48,798 nt of DNA from Sphingomonadales bacterium (GCA_028869175.1 JAGWTB010000012.1:1-48798); one strand, 5' to 3'; shown: positions 9,830-18,577, counted from the first letter of the stretch. The notes: generated from the sequence alone by a model not told the origin. A program made the numbers and translations.

Positions 9830-10726
9830 ATGAGCGAACCCCTGAAAGTATCGATGATCGGCCTGGGCGTGATGGGCGCGCCGATCGCGCGCCATATCGG
9901 CAAGGCCGGCCACGCGCTGACGCTGTACAACCGAAGCCCCGCGCGGGTGGAGCGCTGGATCGCCGCCAATCCGGATCAGCCGGTCACCATTGCCACCAGC
10001 CCGGCAGAGGCCGCTGCCGAGGCCGACATGGTCATCACCTGCGTCGGCAATGACGACGATCTGGCCGACGTGGTGTTCGGCCCGCAGGGCGTGTTCACCA
10101 CGCTGCGCCGGGGGCGGGTGTTTGTCGATCACACCACGGTTTCGGCGCACATCGCCCGGCAGATCGCGGTGGAGGGGCGCGACCTTGAGGTTCACTGCAT
10201 CGATGCCCCGATGACCGGATCGCAGATCGGTGCGGAGAACGGCACGCTTACCCTGATGTGCGGCGGCCGGGCCGAGGCGATCGAGGCGGCGCGCGGGGTG
10301 ATGGAAGCCTATGCCAAGCGCATCGTCCACGTCGGCAAGCCCGGCGCGGGGCAGACCGCCAAGATGGCCAACCAGATCTGCATCGCCGGGGTGGTGGCGG
10401 GCCTGGCCGAGGCGGTGCGGTTTGCCCAGTCGGCCCATCTCGATACCGACAAGGTCTATGAAGCGATCTCCGGCGGCGCGGCGCAGAGCTGGCAGATGGA
10501 CAACCGCTGGCGCACCATGGTGGCCGACGAGTTCGACTTCGGCTTTGCGGTGGACTGGATGCGCAAGGACCTTGGCCTCGCCATGGACGAAGGGCGCGGG
10601 CTGGGCGTTTCGTTGCCGATCACCGCGCTGGTCAACCAGTTCTATGCGGAAATCCAGGCCATCGGCGGCGGGCGGCAGGATACCTCGGCGCTGGTTCGGC
10701 GACTGCCCAAGCGGGGCAGCAAGTGA
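9830..10726 (+). CDS. NAD(P)-dependent beta-hydroxyacid dehydrogenase (3-hydroxyisobutyrate dehydrogenase family)
   Basis: A 298-residue oxidoreductase. The Rossmann motif GLGVMGAPIA is at residues 11-20. The substrate loop (DAPMTGSQIGAENGTLTLMCGG) and the catalytic-lysine region (GAGQTAKMANQICIAG) are those of the HIBADH/GarR/GlxR family, which oxidises or reduces short beta-hydroxyacids. The exact substrate cannot be read from sequence. The ATG at 9830 gives the usual family N-terminus. An upstream in-frame TTG at 9758 is less likely. It is divergent from ilvA with about 98 nt between starts, and it is followed by a palindromic repeat and the amidohydrolase gene. Confidence 0.88.
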   Translation: MSEPLKVSMIGLGVMGAPIARHIGKAGHALTLYNRSPARVERWIAANPDQPVTIATSPAEAAAEADMVITCVGNDDDLADVVFGPQGVFTTLRRGRVFVDHTTVSAHIARQIAVEGRDLEVHCIDAPMTGSQIGAENGTLTLMCGGRAEAIEAARGVMEAYAKRIVHVGKPGAGQTAKMANQICIAGVVAGLAEAVRFAQSAHLDTDKVYEAISGGAAQSWQMDNRWRTMVADEFDFGFAVDWMRKDLGLAMDEGRGLGVSLPITALVNQFYAEIQAIGGGRQDTSALVRRLPKRGSK

Positions 10727-10752
10727 GGCCTCGCCCGGGGTCAGCCCGTTTT

Positions 10753-10860
10753 CGTCATGCCGGCGAAGGCAGGGATCCATCTCCCGCTGTTGGGGGCCAA
10801 CCCAACAGCGGTGGACCGGGCTGGCGAAGGCGTAGGACACCTGCCTTCGCGGGGATGACG
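10753..10860. repeat. nested palindromic intergenic repeat
   Basis: The outer arms are 10753-10773 and 10840-10860, inverted and matching at 19 of 21 positions. A second inverted repeat, CCGCTGTTGGG at 10784-10794 and its exact complement at 10801-10811, is nested inside. Read as protein it gives the familiar RHAGEGRDP ... TPAFAGMT pattern of a repeat family common in intergenic DNA of alphaproteobacteria. It fills nearly all the space between the dehydrogenase and amidohydrolase genes, and its right arm contains the ATG that probably starts the latter. Confidence 0.8.
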
Positions 10861-12504
10861 ATGGCATTGGCCATGGCTATCCTCCCCACCCCGGCCTTCG
10901 CCGATATCCTTGTCGTCAATGTCGAAGGCATGACGCTCGACGTCCAGGGCAATGTCGATCACTTCAACGCGCTGCTGATCGGCAACGACGGGCGCATCGT
11001 CCAGATATTCCACAGGGGGGACAAGCGCCCCGGCAAGGTCGATTTCCAGTATGACGGCAAGGGCCGCGTGCTGATGCCCGGGCTGATCGACGCGCATGCG
11101 CATGTCATGGAAGTGGGCCTGGGCGCGCTGACGCTTGACCTGTCGATGGCCAAGTCGCTGGCCGAGGCGCAAGGCCGTATTGCGGCGTTCGCCGCTGCGC
11201 ATCCGGATCGCCCTTGGATTCTCGGGCGCGGCTGGAATCAGGAGCAATGGGGGCTTGGGCGGATGCCCACTGCCGCAGAGCTTGATGCGGCGGTGAAGGA
11301 TCGCCCGGTCTGGCTGATGCGGGTGGACGGCCATGCTGGCTGGGCCAACAGCCGCGCGCTCGCCGCTGGCGGCGTTACCGGCGCGAGCAAGGACCCGGAT
11401 GGCGGGCGGATCGAACGCTTGCCCGGCGTGCCCGCCGGTCGCCCCGCCGGGGTGCTGGTGGACAGCGCCACGGCGCTGGTCGAACGCCATGTTCCCCCAC
11501 CGCGGCCCGAAGATCGCGATCACGCCTTCGCGCTGGCCCAGCAGGAACTGCTGTCGCACGGCGTTACCGCCGTCGCCGACATGGGCACGACAATCGAGGA
11601 CTGGCAGACCTATCGCCGCGCTGGCGACAATGGCACCCTTACCGTGCGGATCATGGCCTATGCCGCCGGCACTGACGCGATGAGCCTGATCGGTGGTCCT
11701 GGCCCCAGCCCATGGCTCTATGACGACCGGTTGCGGCTGAACGGGGTGAAGCTTTACGCCGATGGCGCGCTGGGTTCGCGCGGGGCGGCGCTCAAGGCAC
11801 CCTATGCCGATGATCCCGGCAACAAGGGCCTGTTCGTTACCCAGGAAACCCAGCTGCGCAACCTGATGAGCCGGGGGGCGATGGACAATTTCCAGGTGGC
11901 CGTCCACGCCATCGGCGATGCCGCCAATGCTGCCGTGCTCAATGCGATCGACGAGTTGTCGCAAACCTACAAGGGTGACCGGCGCTGGCGGATCGAGCAC
12001 GCCCAGATAGTCGATCCGGCGGATATTCCCCGCTTCGGCAAGCTGGGCGTGATCGCCTCGATGCAGCCGATCCACCAGACGTCTGATCGCACCATGGCCG
12101 AAGCGCGGCTTGGGCCGGCGCGGCTGGCCGGGGCCTATGCATGGAAATCGATTGCAGCCAGCGGCGCGCGGCTGGCCTTCGGCTCCGATGCTCCGGTGGA
12201 GCGCGCCGATCCCTTTGCCGGCATGGCTGCCGCGATCACCCGGCAGGGCGCGGACGGGCAGCCGTTTGGCGGCTGGCAACCGCAGGAAAGACTTACCCGC
12301 GAGGAAGCGCTTGCCGCCTATACCACTGGCGCAGCCTACGCCGGTTTCGCCGAAGGCCGCCTCGGTCGTCTCGCGCCCGGACAACGCGCTGATTTCCTGT
12401 TGATCGACCGTGACCCGATGCTGGCAACGCCATCCGAACTGCGCGAAACGAAAGTGCAGGAGGTGTGGGTGAACGGCCGGGTGGCGTGGAAGGCGGGGCA
12501 GTAG
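10855..12504 (+). CDS. exported amidohydrolase family protein (YtcJ-like)
   Basis: A 549-residue metal-dependent hydrolase of the amidohydrolase-3/YtcJ type. Metal-binding features are GLIDAHAHVMEVG near the N-terminus (HxH), a conserved Lys in LNGVKLYADGALGSRGA, His in QVAVHAIGDAANAAVL, His in WRIEHAQIV and Asp in FGSDAPVE. The substrate is unknown. The start is probably the ATG at 10855 or 10861, which gives a very short signal peptide (MTMALAMAILPTPAFA) without the usual positive charge. These codons lie in or next to the right arm of a palindromic repeat. The reading frame stays open through the whole repeat back to 10723, but those residues are repeat-derived. Confidence 0.87.
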   Translation: MTMALAMAILPTPAFADILVVNVEGMTLDVQGNVDHFNALLIGNDGRIVQIFHRGDKRPGKVDFQYDGKGRVLMPGLIDAHAHVMEVGLGALTLDLSMAKSLAEAQGRIAAFAAAHPDRPWILGRGWNQEQWGLGRMPTAAELDAAVKDRPVWLMRVDGHAGWANSRALAAGGVTGASKDPDGGRIERLPGVPAGRPAGVLVDSATALVERHVPPPRPEDRDHAFALAQQELLSHGVTAVADMGTTIEDWQTYRRAGDNGTLTVRIMAYAAGTDAMSLIGGPGPSPWLYDDRLRLNGVKLYADGALGSRGAALKAPYADDPGNKGLFVTQETQLRNLMSRGAMDNFQVAVHAIGDAANAAVLNAIDELSQTYKGDRRWRIEHAQIVDPADIPRFGKLGVIASMQPIHQTSDRTMAEARLGPARLAGAYAWKSIAASGARLAFGSDAPVERADPFAGMAAAITRQGADGQPFGGWQPQERLTREEALAAYTTGAAYAGFAEGRLGRLAPGQRADFLLIDRDPMLATPSELRETKVQEVWVNGRVAWKAGQ

Positions 12505-12574
12505 CGGTGGCCACTTTGCCGCGCATCGCCGCAGCCCCTCGCCTTTTTGCGAGTCTGTCGCTACAGATGGGGGC

Positions 12575-13399
12575 ATGACTCAATACCAGACCGTCGATGC
12601 CGCCGAGACTTCCTTGCGCGATGGCACCATCAAGCTGCACGGGCCTGAGGCGTTCGAGGCGATGCGCCGCGCCGGGCGGCTCGCTGCCGAAACGCTCGAC
12701 GCGCTGGCGCCGATGGTGCAGCCGGGCGTCACCACCGGGGCGCTTGACGATTTCGTGCGCCGCTTCACGCTGGAGAATGGCGCGGTTCCGGCAACGCTGG
12801 GCTATCGCGGCTATGCCCATTCGTGCTGCATCTCGATCAACCATGTGGTCTGCCACGGCATCCCCTCGGACAAGCCGCTGAAGGACGGGGACATCGTCAA
12901 CATCGATGTCACGCCGCTGCTCGATGGCTGGCACGGTGATTCCAGCCGGATGTACCTGGTCGGCGACGTGCCGCTGAAGGCGCGGCGGCTGGTCGAGGTG
13001 ACCTACGAATGCCTGATGATCGGCATCGAGCAGGCGCGGCCCGGCAATCACGTGGGTGACATCGGCGCGGCGATCCAGCGCCATGCCGAAGGCCACCGCT
13101 ACGGCGTGGTCCGCGAATTCTGCGGGCACGGGCTTGGCCGCCTGTTCCACGATGCCCCGGAAGTGGTCCACGCCGGCCGCCCCGGCACTGGTCCGGAACT
13201 GCGCCCCGGCATGTTCTTCACCATCGAACCGATGATCAACCTCGGCAAGGCGCCGGTGAAGCTGCTCGAGGATGGCTGGACGGCGGTAACCCGTGACCGC
13301 TCGCTGTCCGCGCAGTTCGAACATTCAATCGGCATCACCGAAAGCGGCTGCGAGATTTTCACGCTGAGCCCCAAGGGATTGGACAAGCCGCCGTATTGA
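12575..13399 (+). CDS. map: methionine aminopeptidase, type I
   Basis: A 274-residue enzyme that removes the initiator Met from nascent proteins. The five metal ligands of the pita-bread fold are visible: Asp in VNIDVTPLLDGW, Asp in WHGDSSRMY, His in FCGHGLGRLFH, Glu in FFTIEPMIN and Glu in SAQFEHSIGIT. The substrate-side His is in NHVVCHGIPSD. Length fits class Ia enzymes without the SH3-binding N-terminal extension. It follows the amidohydrolase on the same strand by 70 nt and is convergent with ccmB, with a short repeat fragment in between. Confidence 0.96.
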   Translation: MTQYQTVDAAETSLRDGTIKLHGPEAFEAMRRAGRLAAETLDALAPMVQPGVTTGALDDFVRRFTLENGAVPATLGYRGYAHSCCISINHVVCHGIPSDKPLKDGDIVNIDVTPLLDGWHGDSSRMYLVGDVPLKARRLVEVTYECLMIGIEQARPGNHVGDIGAAIQRHAEGHRYGVVREFCGHGLGRLFHDAPEVVHAGRPGTGPELRPGMFFTIEPMINLGKAPVKLLEDGWTAVTRDRSLSAQFEHSIGITESGCEIFTLSPKGLDKPPY

Positions 13400-13410
13400 G
13401 CGGGGCTTAA

Positions 13411-13427
13411 CGCTGAGCCTGTCGAAG
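13411..13427. repeat. fragment of dispersed TTCGACAGGCTCAG-type repeat
   Basis: The 17-nt stretch CGCTGAGCCTGTCGAAG lies between the convergent map and ccmB genes. The same core recurs in either orientation at 26885-26901, 41511-41526 and 47875-47886. It is a single arm here, with no clear partner nearby. Confidence 0.4.
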
Positions 13428-13455
13428 CCCACGCGCTCGCAGTAGTCCCGCAGCC

Positions 13456-14115
13456 CTAACCCCGCGCTGCCCGCACCGCCGCACCCGCTGCAAAGGGCGT
13501 GATCGCCAGCAGCACCAGGCTGACCGCGCCGGTCAAGGCTATCCCGCTCGATCCGCCACTCGCCAGACTGCCCGCGCCGAAGATCAGCAGCGGCACGGCC
13601 AGCGGGATGACCAGCATGCCCGCCAATGCCGCGCCGCCGCGCAGTCCGGCGGTGAGCGCGGCGACCATCACGCCGATGGCGGCGAGGCCCGGGGTTCCCG
13701 CCAGCAGGCCCAGTTCCACCGTGCGCAGGTGCGCGGCGTCAAGCCCGAGCAGCGCGGCGGCGGGGAGGGCGGCCAGCATCAGCGGCGGGCCGAAGCTCAG
13801 CCAGTGGGCGAGCACGCGCAGGGCGATCACGGCCTCCTCGCCGATGCCGCGCAGCGCCCACTGGTCGAACATGCCCTGTTCAAGATCAGGTTCGATCAGC
13901 CGGTCGAGCGGCAGGATCGCCGCCAGCAGCGCCGCCACCCAGATCACCCCGCCACCGGTGCGCGCCAGCAAGGGCGCGTCGGGGCCGACGGCAAAGGGGA
14001 ACAGCATCGCGACGGCCAGAAAGAACAGCAGCGGCAGCGTTGCCCCGCCCCGCCGCCCGCCCAGCAGCAACAGGCCGAGGTCGCGCTTCAGGATCGAAAG
14101 CAGTGCGCCGCTCAC
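13456..14115 (-). CDS. ccmB: heme exporter protein CcmB
   Basis: A 219-residue inner-membrane permease with about six hydrophobic segments, including LPLLFFLAVAMLFPFAVG and the characteristic loop DRLIEPDLEQGMFDQWAL. CcmB works with CcmA and CcmC in the system I cytochrome c maturation pathway, which delivers heme to CcmE in the periplasm. Its ATG overlaps the ccmA stop by 4 nt (ATGA), so the two are translationally coupled. No other ccm genes are next to them; ccmC and the rest must lie elsewhere. Confidence 0.92.
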   Translation of the reverse strand: MSGALLSILKRDLGLLLLGGRRGGATLPLLFFLAVAMLFPFAVGPDAPLLARTGGGVIWVAALLAAILPLDRLIEPDLEQGMFDQWALRGIGEEAVIALRVLAHWLSFGPPLMLAALPAAALLGLDAAHLRTVELGLLAGTPGLAAIGVMVAALTAGLRGGAALAGMLVIPLAVPLLIFGAGSLASGGSSGIALTGAVSLVLLAITPFAAGAAVRAARG

Positions 14116-14693
14116 AGCGCCAGCGCCATCAGATCAAGCCGCTGCAGGCCGGGCAGGGCGAAAGGCTGGTGTGAGGCGATGACGCAGAGCCCGCCGCTGG
14201 CGCAGTGATCCGCCACCAGCGTCTCCACCAACGCTACCGCCGCCGTGTCCAGCCCGTTGAGCGGCTCGTCGAGCAGCCAGATTTGCGCCTGCTGGCCGAT
14301 CAGCCGGGCCAGCGCCGCGCGCTTCTTCTGGCCGGTGGAGAGGTAGCGCACCGGCACGTCGAGCAAATCGTCCAGGCCCAGTCGGGCCAGCATGACCGGG
14401 TCATGCCCGTCGTCCACCGCGTGCCAGAAGGCCAAGGCCTTGCCCAATGGCTGGTGCGGATCGAGTGCGGGGCGTTCGTCAAGCAGGCCGGCCATGCCTT
14501 CGCGCGTCACGCTGCCAGCCCAGGCGGGGGCAAGCCCGGCGAGAATGCGGATCAGGCTGGATTTGCCGATGCCGTTCGCCGCCGTCACCTGGCAGGCCGC
14601 GCCCGGCCCGAGATCGAGCGAGAGCCCCGCGAACAGCACGCGGTCGCCCCGGCGGCAGGCGAGATCGGTGGCGACAAGGCGGCACGCTTGCAT
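14112..14693 (-). CDS. ccmA: heme exporter ATP-binding protein CcmA
   Basis: A 193-residue ABC ATPase subunit that powers release of holo-CcmE during cytochrome c maturation. The P-loop is AANGIGKSS, with Ala in place of the usual first Gly. The signature motif is LSTGQKKR and Walker B is [12 protein letters not shown]. The H-loop is ASHQPF. The start ATG at 14693 gives a family-typical N-terminus. It is coupled to ccmB and is divergent from phhB with 47 nt between starts. Confidence 0.93.
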   Translation of the reverse strand: MQACRLVATDLACRRGDRVLFAGLSLDLGPGAACQVTAANGIGKSSLIRILAGLAPAWAGSVTREGMAGLLDERPALDPHQPLGKALAFWHAVDDGHDPVMLARLGLDDLLDVPVRYLSTGQKKRAALARLIGQQAQIWLLDEPLNGLDTAAVALVETLVADHCASGGLCVIASHQPFALPGLQRLDLMALAL

Positions 14694-14740
14694 GGGGCAG
14701 CGCGATAGGGGAAAGCGGTGCCACTGCCAAGGAGGACCGC

Positions 14741-15031
14741 ATGGCCATTCCCCGCCTGACCGATGCCGAACGAAGCTCCGCTCTGGCCGCGCTGCCGCTG
14801 TGGACCTTGCGCGACGATGGACTGGCGATCAGCCGCAGCTTCCGCTTTGCTGATTTCGTCGAGGCCTTCGGTTTCATGGCGCGCGCGGCGATCCTGGCCG
14901 AGAAGGCCGATCACCATCCCGAATGGTTCAACGTCTACAACCGGGTCGATGTGACGCTGACCACCCACGATGCGGGCGGGCTGAGCCTGCGCGATGTGGA
15001 CATGGCAAGGGCGATGGACCGGCTGGCTTAG
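14741..15031 (+). CDS. phhB: pterin-4a-carbinolamine dehydratase
   Basis: A 96-residue protein of the PCD/DCoH family, which dehydrates 4a-hydroxytetrahydropterin and so recycles the cofactor of aromatic amino acid hydroxylases. The family signature is present: [24 protein letters not shown] holds the active-site His pair, followed by [17 protein letters not shown]. The ATG at 14741 has a strong ribosome site (AAGGAGGA) about 7 nt upstream, so the longer open frame that begins at 14447 is not the gene. It is convergent with the wall-hydrolase gene. Confidence 0.93.
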   Translation: MAIPRLTDAERSSALAALPLWTLRDDGLAISRSFRFADFVEAFGFMARAAILAEKADHHPEWFNVYNRVDVTLTTHDAGGLSLRDVDMARAMDRLA

Positions 15032-15048
15032 CCGGGCTAGGCGAAGAC

Positions 15049-16305
15049 CTACCGCGCGTTCGCCGCACCGCCTGTCGTGGCCGCGCTGGCTGGGGCTATC
15101 GTCGCCGGGGCTTCCCAGGCCAGCCACTGGCGGTTGCCGGGGCCGAGGCACTGACTGGCCACGGTGCGGTGGTAGATGTCGCAGTTCCAGTACGAGCGCT
15201 GCATCCCCGTGCGCCGGTCGCGCAGGTAGACGAAGGCGACGCGGCGGCGCAGCGCATCGGGGGCGGAGCCGTTCAGTCGCCCGAACACCTTGCAGGCCTC
15301 CAGCGTGCCGCAGGTGTCCAGTACCTTCAACGCCTGCACCACGCCGTTGCCGCCGGGGGCCATGTCGAGCACGAACGTGCCCTTCTTCGCCGCGTGAGGA
15401 CCTGCGGCGGCGGCCAGCAGCGCGGCATCGGCCCCGTCATAGGCATAGGGCGTAACGGCCAGTTCCGGCGCGGGCGGGGCAAGGGTGCTGCTATCGCCAG
15501 CGGCCAGCGCGGCCTCGCTCGCGCCGTCCGGAGGCAGCGCCTCGCGGTGCGCCGGGGACAGCGCCGCCATTCCCGCCAGCACGGGTTCGCTGCCGCCCGC
15601 CGCACCGCGCATCACTGCTGCCGTGCCCCAGTTGCCATGCCAGCGGAAGAACAGGTGCGTTTCGACCTGGGCGATCTTGTCCATCCGGGCGCTCCACACC
15701 GGGTGGACCCAGTCGGTGTGATAATGGGTGGCGAGGCCCACTTCCGCCGCCACCGCGCCGTTCAGCATCTCGCCGGCGCGGGCGCGCGCGCGGGTCCACG
15801 CCTCGGGCGAGGGGCTGCGCTGCATCGCGCCGTCGCAAGTAAAGGTGAACTGGCAACCGGTGGCGCGTTCCGAACCCTGGAACACCACGCCGCAGACGTT
15901 GGCGGGAAAGGCCGGGTGCCGCGCGCGGTTGAGCACCACCTGCGCCACCGCGCGCTGCCCGCGGTCATCGTCGCCCGCTTCATAGAGCATGGCGGCGGCA
16001 AGGCAGTCGGTGGCACGCTCGCGCGCCGGGGCGTCGCCGGTGAAGACGAAGGGCCGCGCAGGAGGTCCCTTGTCGGCGGCAAAGGCGATGGCGGCGTTGA
16101 TCGCGCGCGCCTTGTCGGCCGGCAGCGCCTCGAACACCAGTGGTTCGGGCGCGGGCTGGCCGGGCAGCGGCGCGGCGGCGAGGCCCGGCACTCCAGAGGC
16201 TCCACCCGGCACGCACACCGGCGCGCTGCGCGGCACGAGGTTGCCGAACAGCGCGAAGACCCCGACGATGATCGCGAGGCGGATGGCGAATTCGCGGTCG
16301 AACAT
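15049..16305 (-). CDS. SleB-type cell wall hydrolase with C-terminal extension
   Basis: A 418-residue protein. A hydrophobic N-terminal segment (IRLAIIVGVFALFGNLV) is a signal anchor. A Hydrolase_2/SleB domain follows at about residues 95-215, with the hallmark stretches CLAAAMLYEA, AVAQVVLNRARHPAFP and ATHYHTDWV. SleB-family proteins cleave peptidoglycan glycan strands; here the role is presumably wall remodelling, as sphingomonads do not sporulate. The last 190 or so residues are not part of that domain. They contain paired Cys residues (CGTLEACKV) and end in a low-complexity Ala-rich tail. I chose the ATG at 16305; the longer open frame overlaps the neighbouring gene. Confidence 0.82.
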   Translation of the reverse strand: MFDREFAIRLAIIVGVFALFGNLVPRSAPVCVPGGASGVPGLAAAPLPGQPAPEPLVFEALPADKARAINAAIAFAADKGPPARPFVFTGDAPARERATDCLAAAMLYEAGDDDRGQRAVAQVVLNRARHPAFPANVCGVVFQGSERATGCQFTFTCDGAMQRSPSPEAWTRARARAGEMLNGAVAAEVGLATHYHTDWVHPVWSARMDKIAQVETHLFFRWHGNWGTAAVMRGAAGGSEPVLAGMAALSPAHREALPPDGASEAALAAGDSSTLAPPAPELAVTPYAYDGADAALLAAAAGPHAAKKGTFVLDMAPGGNGVVQALKVLDTCGTLEACKVFGRLNGSAPDALRRRVAFVYLRDRRTGMQRSYWNCDIYHRTVASQCLGPGNRQWLAWEAPATIAPASAATTGGAANAR

Positions 16306-16368
16306 CGGCGCAGCGTCTATAGCAATGCGCGAAAAAGGGAATCGCGATTGCGGTGGCAGGTGCAGTTG

Positions 16369-16395
16369 GGCGGTCCGGCCTTTCGCCAGACCGCC
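16369..16395. terminator. possible hairpin after the DUF1214-like gene
   Basis: The arms GGCGGTC (16369-16375) and GACCGCC (16389-16395) form a 7-bp stem with a 13-nt loop just past the stop of the minus-strand gene ending at 16404. There is no U-run, so it would be a weak or factor-assisted terminator. Confidence 0.3.
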
Positions 16396-16403
16396 GCGCG
16401 TGC

Positions 16404-17687
16404 CTACCAGAACGGCCGCTGCATCTGCGCCGCGCGCCGCGCGCGGATCACCTTGTCGCGCTGGTCGGGGGTGATGGCGGGTGTTTCGGATGGCAGGTGC
16501 TTGCGCACTTCCGCCAGCGGCACCTTGATGACCTCTGGAATCGGCTGGCTGTCGCAATCGGTCCAGCGGCCCTGGATCGCCCCGCGCGCATGGCCCGACG
16601 TGTCGAGCCAGTTGGGCACGCCGGGGTCCTTCGCCGAGACGACGATCCGCAGCACGCCGTCCTTGTCCGCCGGAGCCTGCGCCGCGTTGAGGCTGGCGTG
16701 GTTGTTGTACCAGTCGGTCGTCTCGTAGAGTTCGTTGGTCAGGATCAGCGAACGATAGCCGCACTGCTGCGGCACCTTGGCCGAGACGATCAGCGCCTCG
16801 TCCTCTGCAAGGTCATAGGCACCTTCATAGTAGAACTGCCCGGCCAGACCACCGCCGCTGGTGATGTCGAACACCTTGAACTTGTTGACATAGCCTTCCT
16901 TGCGGAGCTGCTCGACATGGTCGACGAACATCAGCGCCATCATGTCCACCATGCGCGGCAGCGCGCGCAGGCGGGCTTCGAGATCGGCGGCAGCGCGGCG
17001 CGGGCGGGGGGCGGGCCGGTCCAGCCGTTCGAGGCTGAGCGTGGGGGCAACCTCCTTCGCCCAGTCCGAGGCGACCAGCCGCAGCATCAGCCGGCTGGCG
17101 GCGGGGCGCAGCTCCCACCAATCACCGGTATAGCTGGCAGGCCGGGCGGCGGAGATCAGCACCGAATAGTGCCCGTCGCGATCATAGTGCAGCGCGTTGA
17201 GGTCCAGATGCGCGCGGCCCTGGCCGGTTTCGGCATTGCGCGGCACAACCTGCCCGATCACCGCAAGGTTGAGCGTCCCGCGCTTGCCGGTGAGGCGGTA
17301 GGTGCCCGCCGGATCGATCCGCGCCGAACGGTAGATCGTATCGGCATTCGGCTGCCCGACATTGAGCAGGTAGCTGATGGTCGGCAGGAATTCGGGGTGA
17401 TCGGCATCGCCGCCGATCGCATCGAGCGATTGCGAGGCCAGCGATTCCAGCGCCAGCCGCGCCACTTCCTGCTGCACCTGCGGGTCCTTGCGCATCGGTT
17501 CGGGGAGCTTCGCCAGCATCCGGCCCGGCAGGCTGCGCAGGCTTTCGATGAATTCGTCCCAGCCAGCTACCTCGGGGCTGCTCGCCGGCGGCGGCGCGGG
17601 CTCTGCCTGAGCTGCTTGCGATATGGCCGCAACGCCCAGCACCCCCGCCAGCAGCGCCATTGGCTTCCATAGTGTCCGTCCGGTCAT
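16404..17687 (-). CDS. exported protein, DUF1214-like
   Basis: A 427-residue protein with a signal peptide (ALLAGVLGVAAISQAAQA, cleavage near residue 28). The middle region has QPNADTIYRSARIDPAGTYR, and the C-terminal part (AKDPGVPNWLDTSGH, then RGAIQGRWTDC) resembles the DUF1214 domain. Such proteins often sit near oxidoreductases in sphingomonads, but no reaction is established. Its ATG overlaps the stop of the upstream SDR gene by 4 nt (ATGA), which implies a functional or at least translational link with that enzyme. The family call is from memory of motifs and is less sure than the gene call. Confidence 0.7.
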   Translation of the reverse strand: MTGRTLWKPMALLAGVLGVAAISQAAQAEPAPPPASSPEVAGWDEFIESLRSLPGRMLAKLPEPMRKDPQVQQEVARLALESLASQSLDAIGGDADHPEFLPTISYLLNVGQPNADTIYRSARIDPAGTYRLTGKRGTLNLAVIGQVVPRNAETGQGRAHLDLNALHYDRDGHYSVLISAARPASYTGDWWELRPAASRLMLRLVASDWAKEVAPTLSLERLDRPAPRPRRAAADLEARLRALPRMVDMMALMFVDHVEQLRKEGYVNKFKVFDITSGGGLAGQFYYEGAYDLAEDEALIVSAKVPQQCGYRSLILTNELYETTDWYNNHASLNAAQAPADKDGVLRIVVSAKDPGVPNWLDTSGHARGAIQGRWTDCDSQPIPEVIKVPLAEVRKHLPSETPAITPDQRDKVIRARRAAQMQRPFW

Positions 17688-18496
17688 TCGCGTCCCTCTC
17701 GTGTCAGCATCAGTTTCTTCGCGCGGTTCCTGAGATAGCCGGGTGCCCATTTTGCCGCGAGCCCCATCTGGCGCGCGGTCTTGCCCACCAGCACGTGCAG
17801 CTTGCTGCCGTGGACGGCGTCCCACGCGGCGCGGGCGACTTCTTCCACGGGGGTGAATTCCATGCCTGATTCGATCACCCGATCTCGCTTGGTGACATGG
17901 GTGTTCGCCCCCGCTGGCCCCGCGAGCAGCGGGGTATCGATGAAGCTGGGCATGATCGAGCGCACGCGGATGCCCTGGTCGCCCCATTCGGTGTCGAGCG
18001 CCTCGGTCAGCGCGCGCACCGCATGCTTGGTCGCCGAATAGACCGCCATGCCGCCGGTGCCGTAAAGCGCCGAGGCGCTGGCGGTGTTGAGCAGCGCGCT
18101 GCCCGGCGCGCTGGCCTTGAGCCAGGGATAGGCCGCCATCGCGCCATAGACCACACCGCGAAAATTGACGTCGATGGTCAGGTCTACCTCACGCTGGAGC
18201 AGATCGACGCACTGGCCGCCGAAGGCGACGCCGGCATTGTTGTGGACCACATCGATGCGGCCCCCGGCGGCAGCCGCGAAATCCGCCAGCGCCGCATCCC
18301 AGCCATCGCGCTCGCGCACGTCGAGCCGGTGCTGGCTGGTCCGCCCCATCGGCAGCAGCCGGGCCGTTTCCGCCATGCCGCCCTCGTCGATGTCCGCCAG
18401 CCCGACAAACCAGCCGCGCCGCGCGAACTCGCTTGCCACGGCCCGCCCGATTCCCGAACCGGCACCGGTGATGAAAATCGCAGGTCGCACCGCCAT
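17684..18496 (-). CDS. short-chain dehydrogenase/reductase
   Basis: A 270-residue SDR. The cofactor motif TGAGSGIG is near the N-terminus, with an acidic residue after beta-2 (LADIDEGG) that favours NAD. The NNAG motif (HNNAGVAF) and the catalytic YSATK follow, with the catalytic Ser in LLNTASASAL. The substrate is unknown. The ATG at 18496 has a good ribosome site (GGGAGGA) upstream and is preferred over an in-frame start at 18514. It leads a two-gene unit with the DUF1214-like gene. About 51 bp upstream lies a copy of the end of the glycosylase gene, so this SDR was probably once directly downstream of that gene. Confidence 0.9.
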   Translation of the reverse strand: MAVRPAIFITGAGSGIGRAVASEFARRGWFVGLADIDEGGMAETARLLPMGRTSQHRLDVRERDGWDAALADFAAAAGGRIDVVHNNAGVAFGGQCVDLLQREVDLTIDVNFRGVVYGAMAAYPWLKASAPGSALLNTASASALYGTGGMAVYSATKHAVRALTEALDTEWGDQGIRVRSIMPSFIDTPLLAGPAGANTHVTKRDRVIESGMEFTPVEEVARAAWDAVHGSKLHVLVGKTARQMGLAAKWAPGYLRNRAKKLMLTREGRE

Positions 18497-18547
18497 TGCC
18501 TTCCTCCCGCACACAGAGTGCGACGCGGAAACGCGCTTGGCAACGGC

Positions 18548-18577
18548 TTACAATGCCGGACTGTTATGGCAGTGCCA
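18548..18577 (-). repeat. left direct repeat: displaced copy of the glycosylase gene 3' end (putative att site)
   Basis: On the minus strand these 30 nt read WHCHNSPAL-stop. The intact glycosylase gene ends in WHCYNNPAL-stop at 20339-20368. The two 30-mers match at 24 positions, and all six differences are transitions. Beyond the Trp codon the similarity stops abruptly. The copy is in the same orientation as the intact gene and 1791 bp away. It looks like an attachment-site duplication or the original gene end displaced by an insertion. Confidence 0.75.

Noticed and set aside
10741..12576. 611-codon open frame antisense to the amidohydrolase
   Set aside because: It mirrors the codon pattern of a clear enzyme gene and begins in repeat DNA, so it is a shadow.
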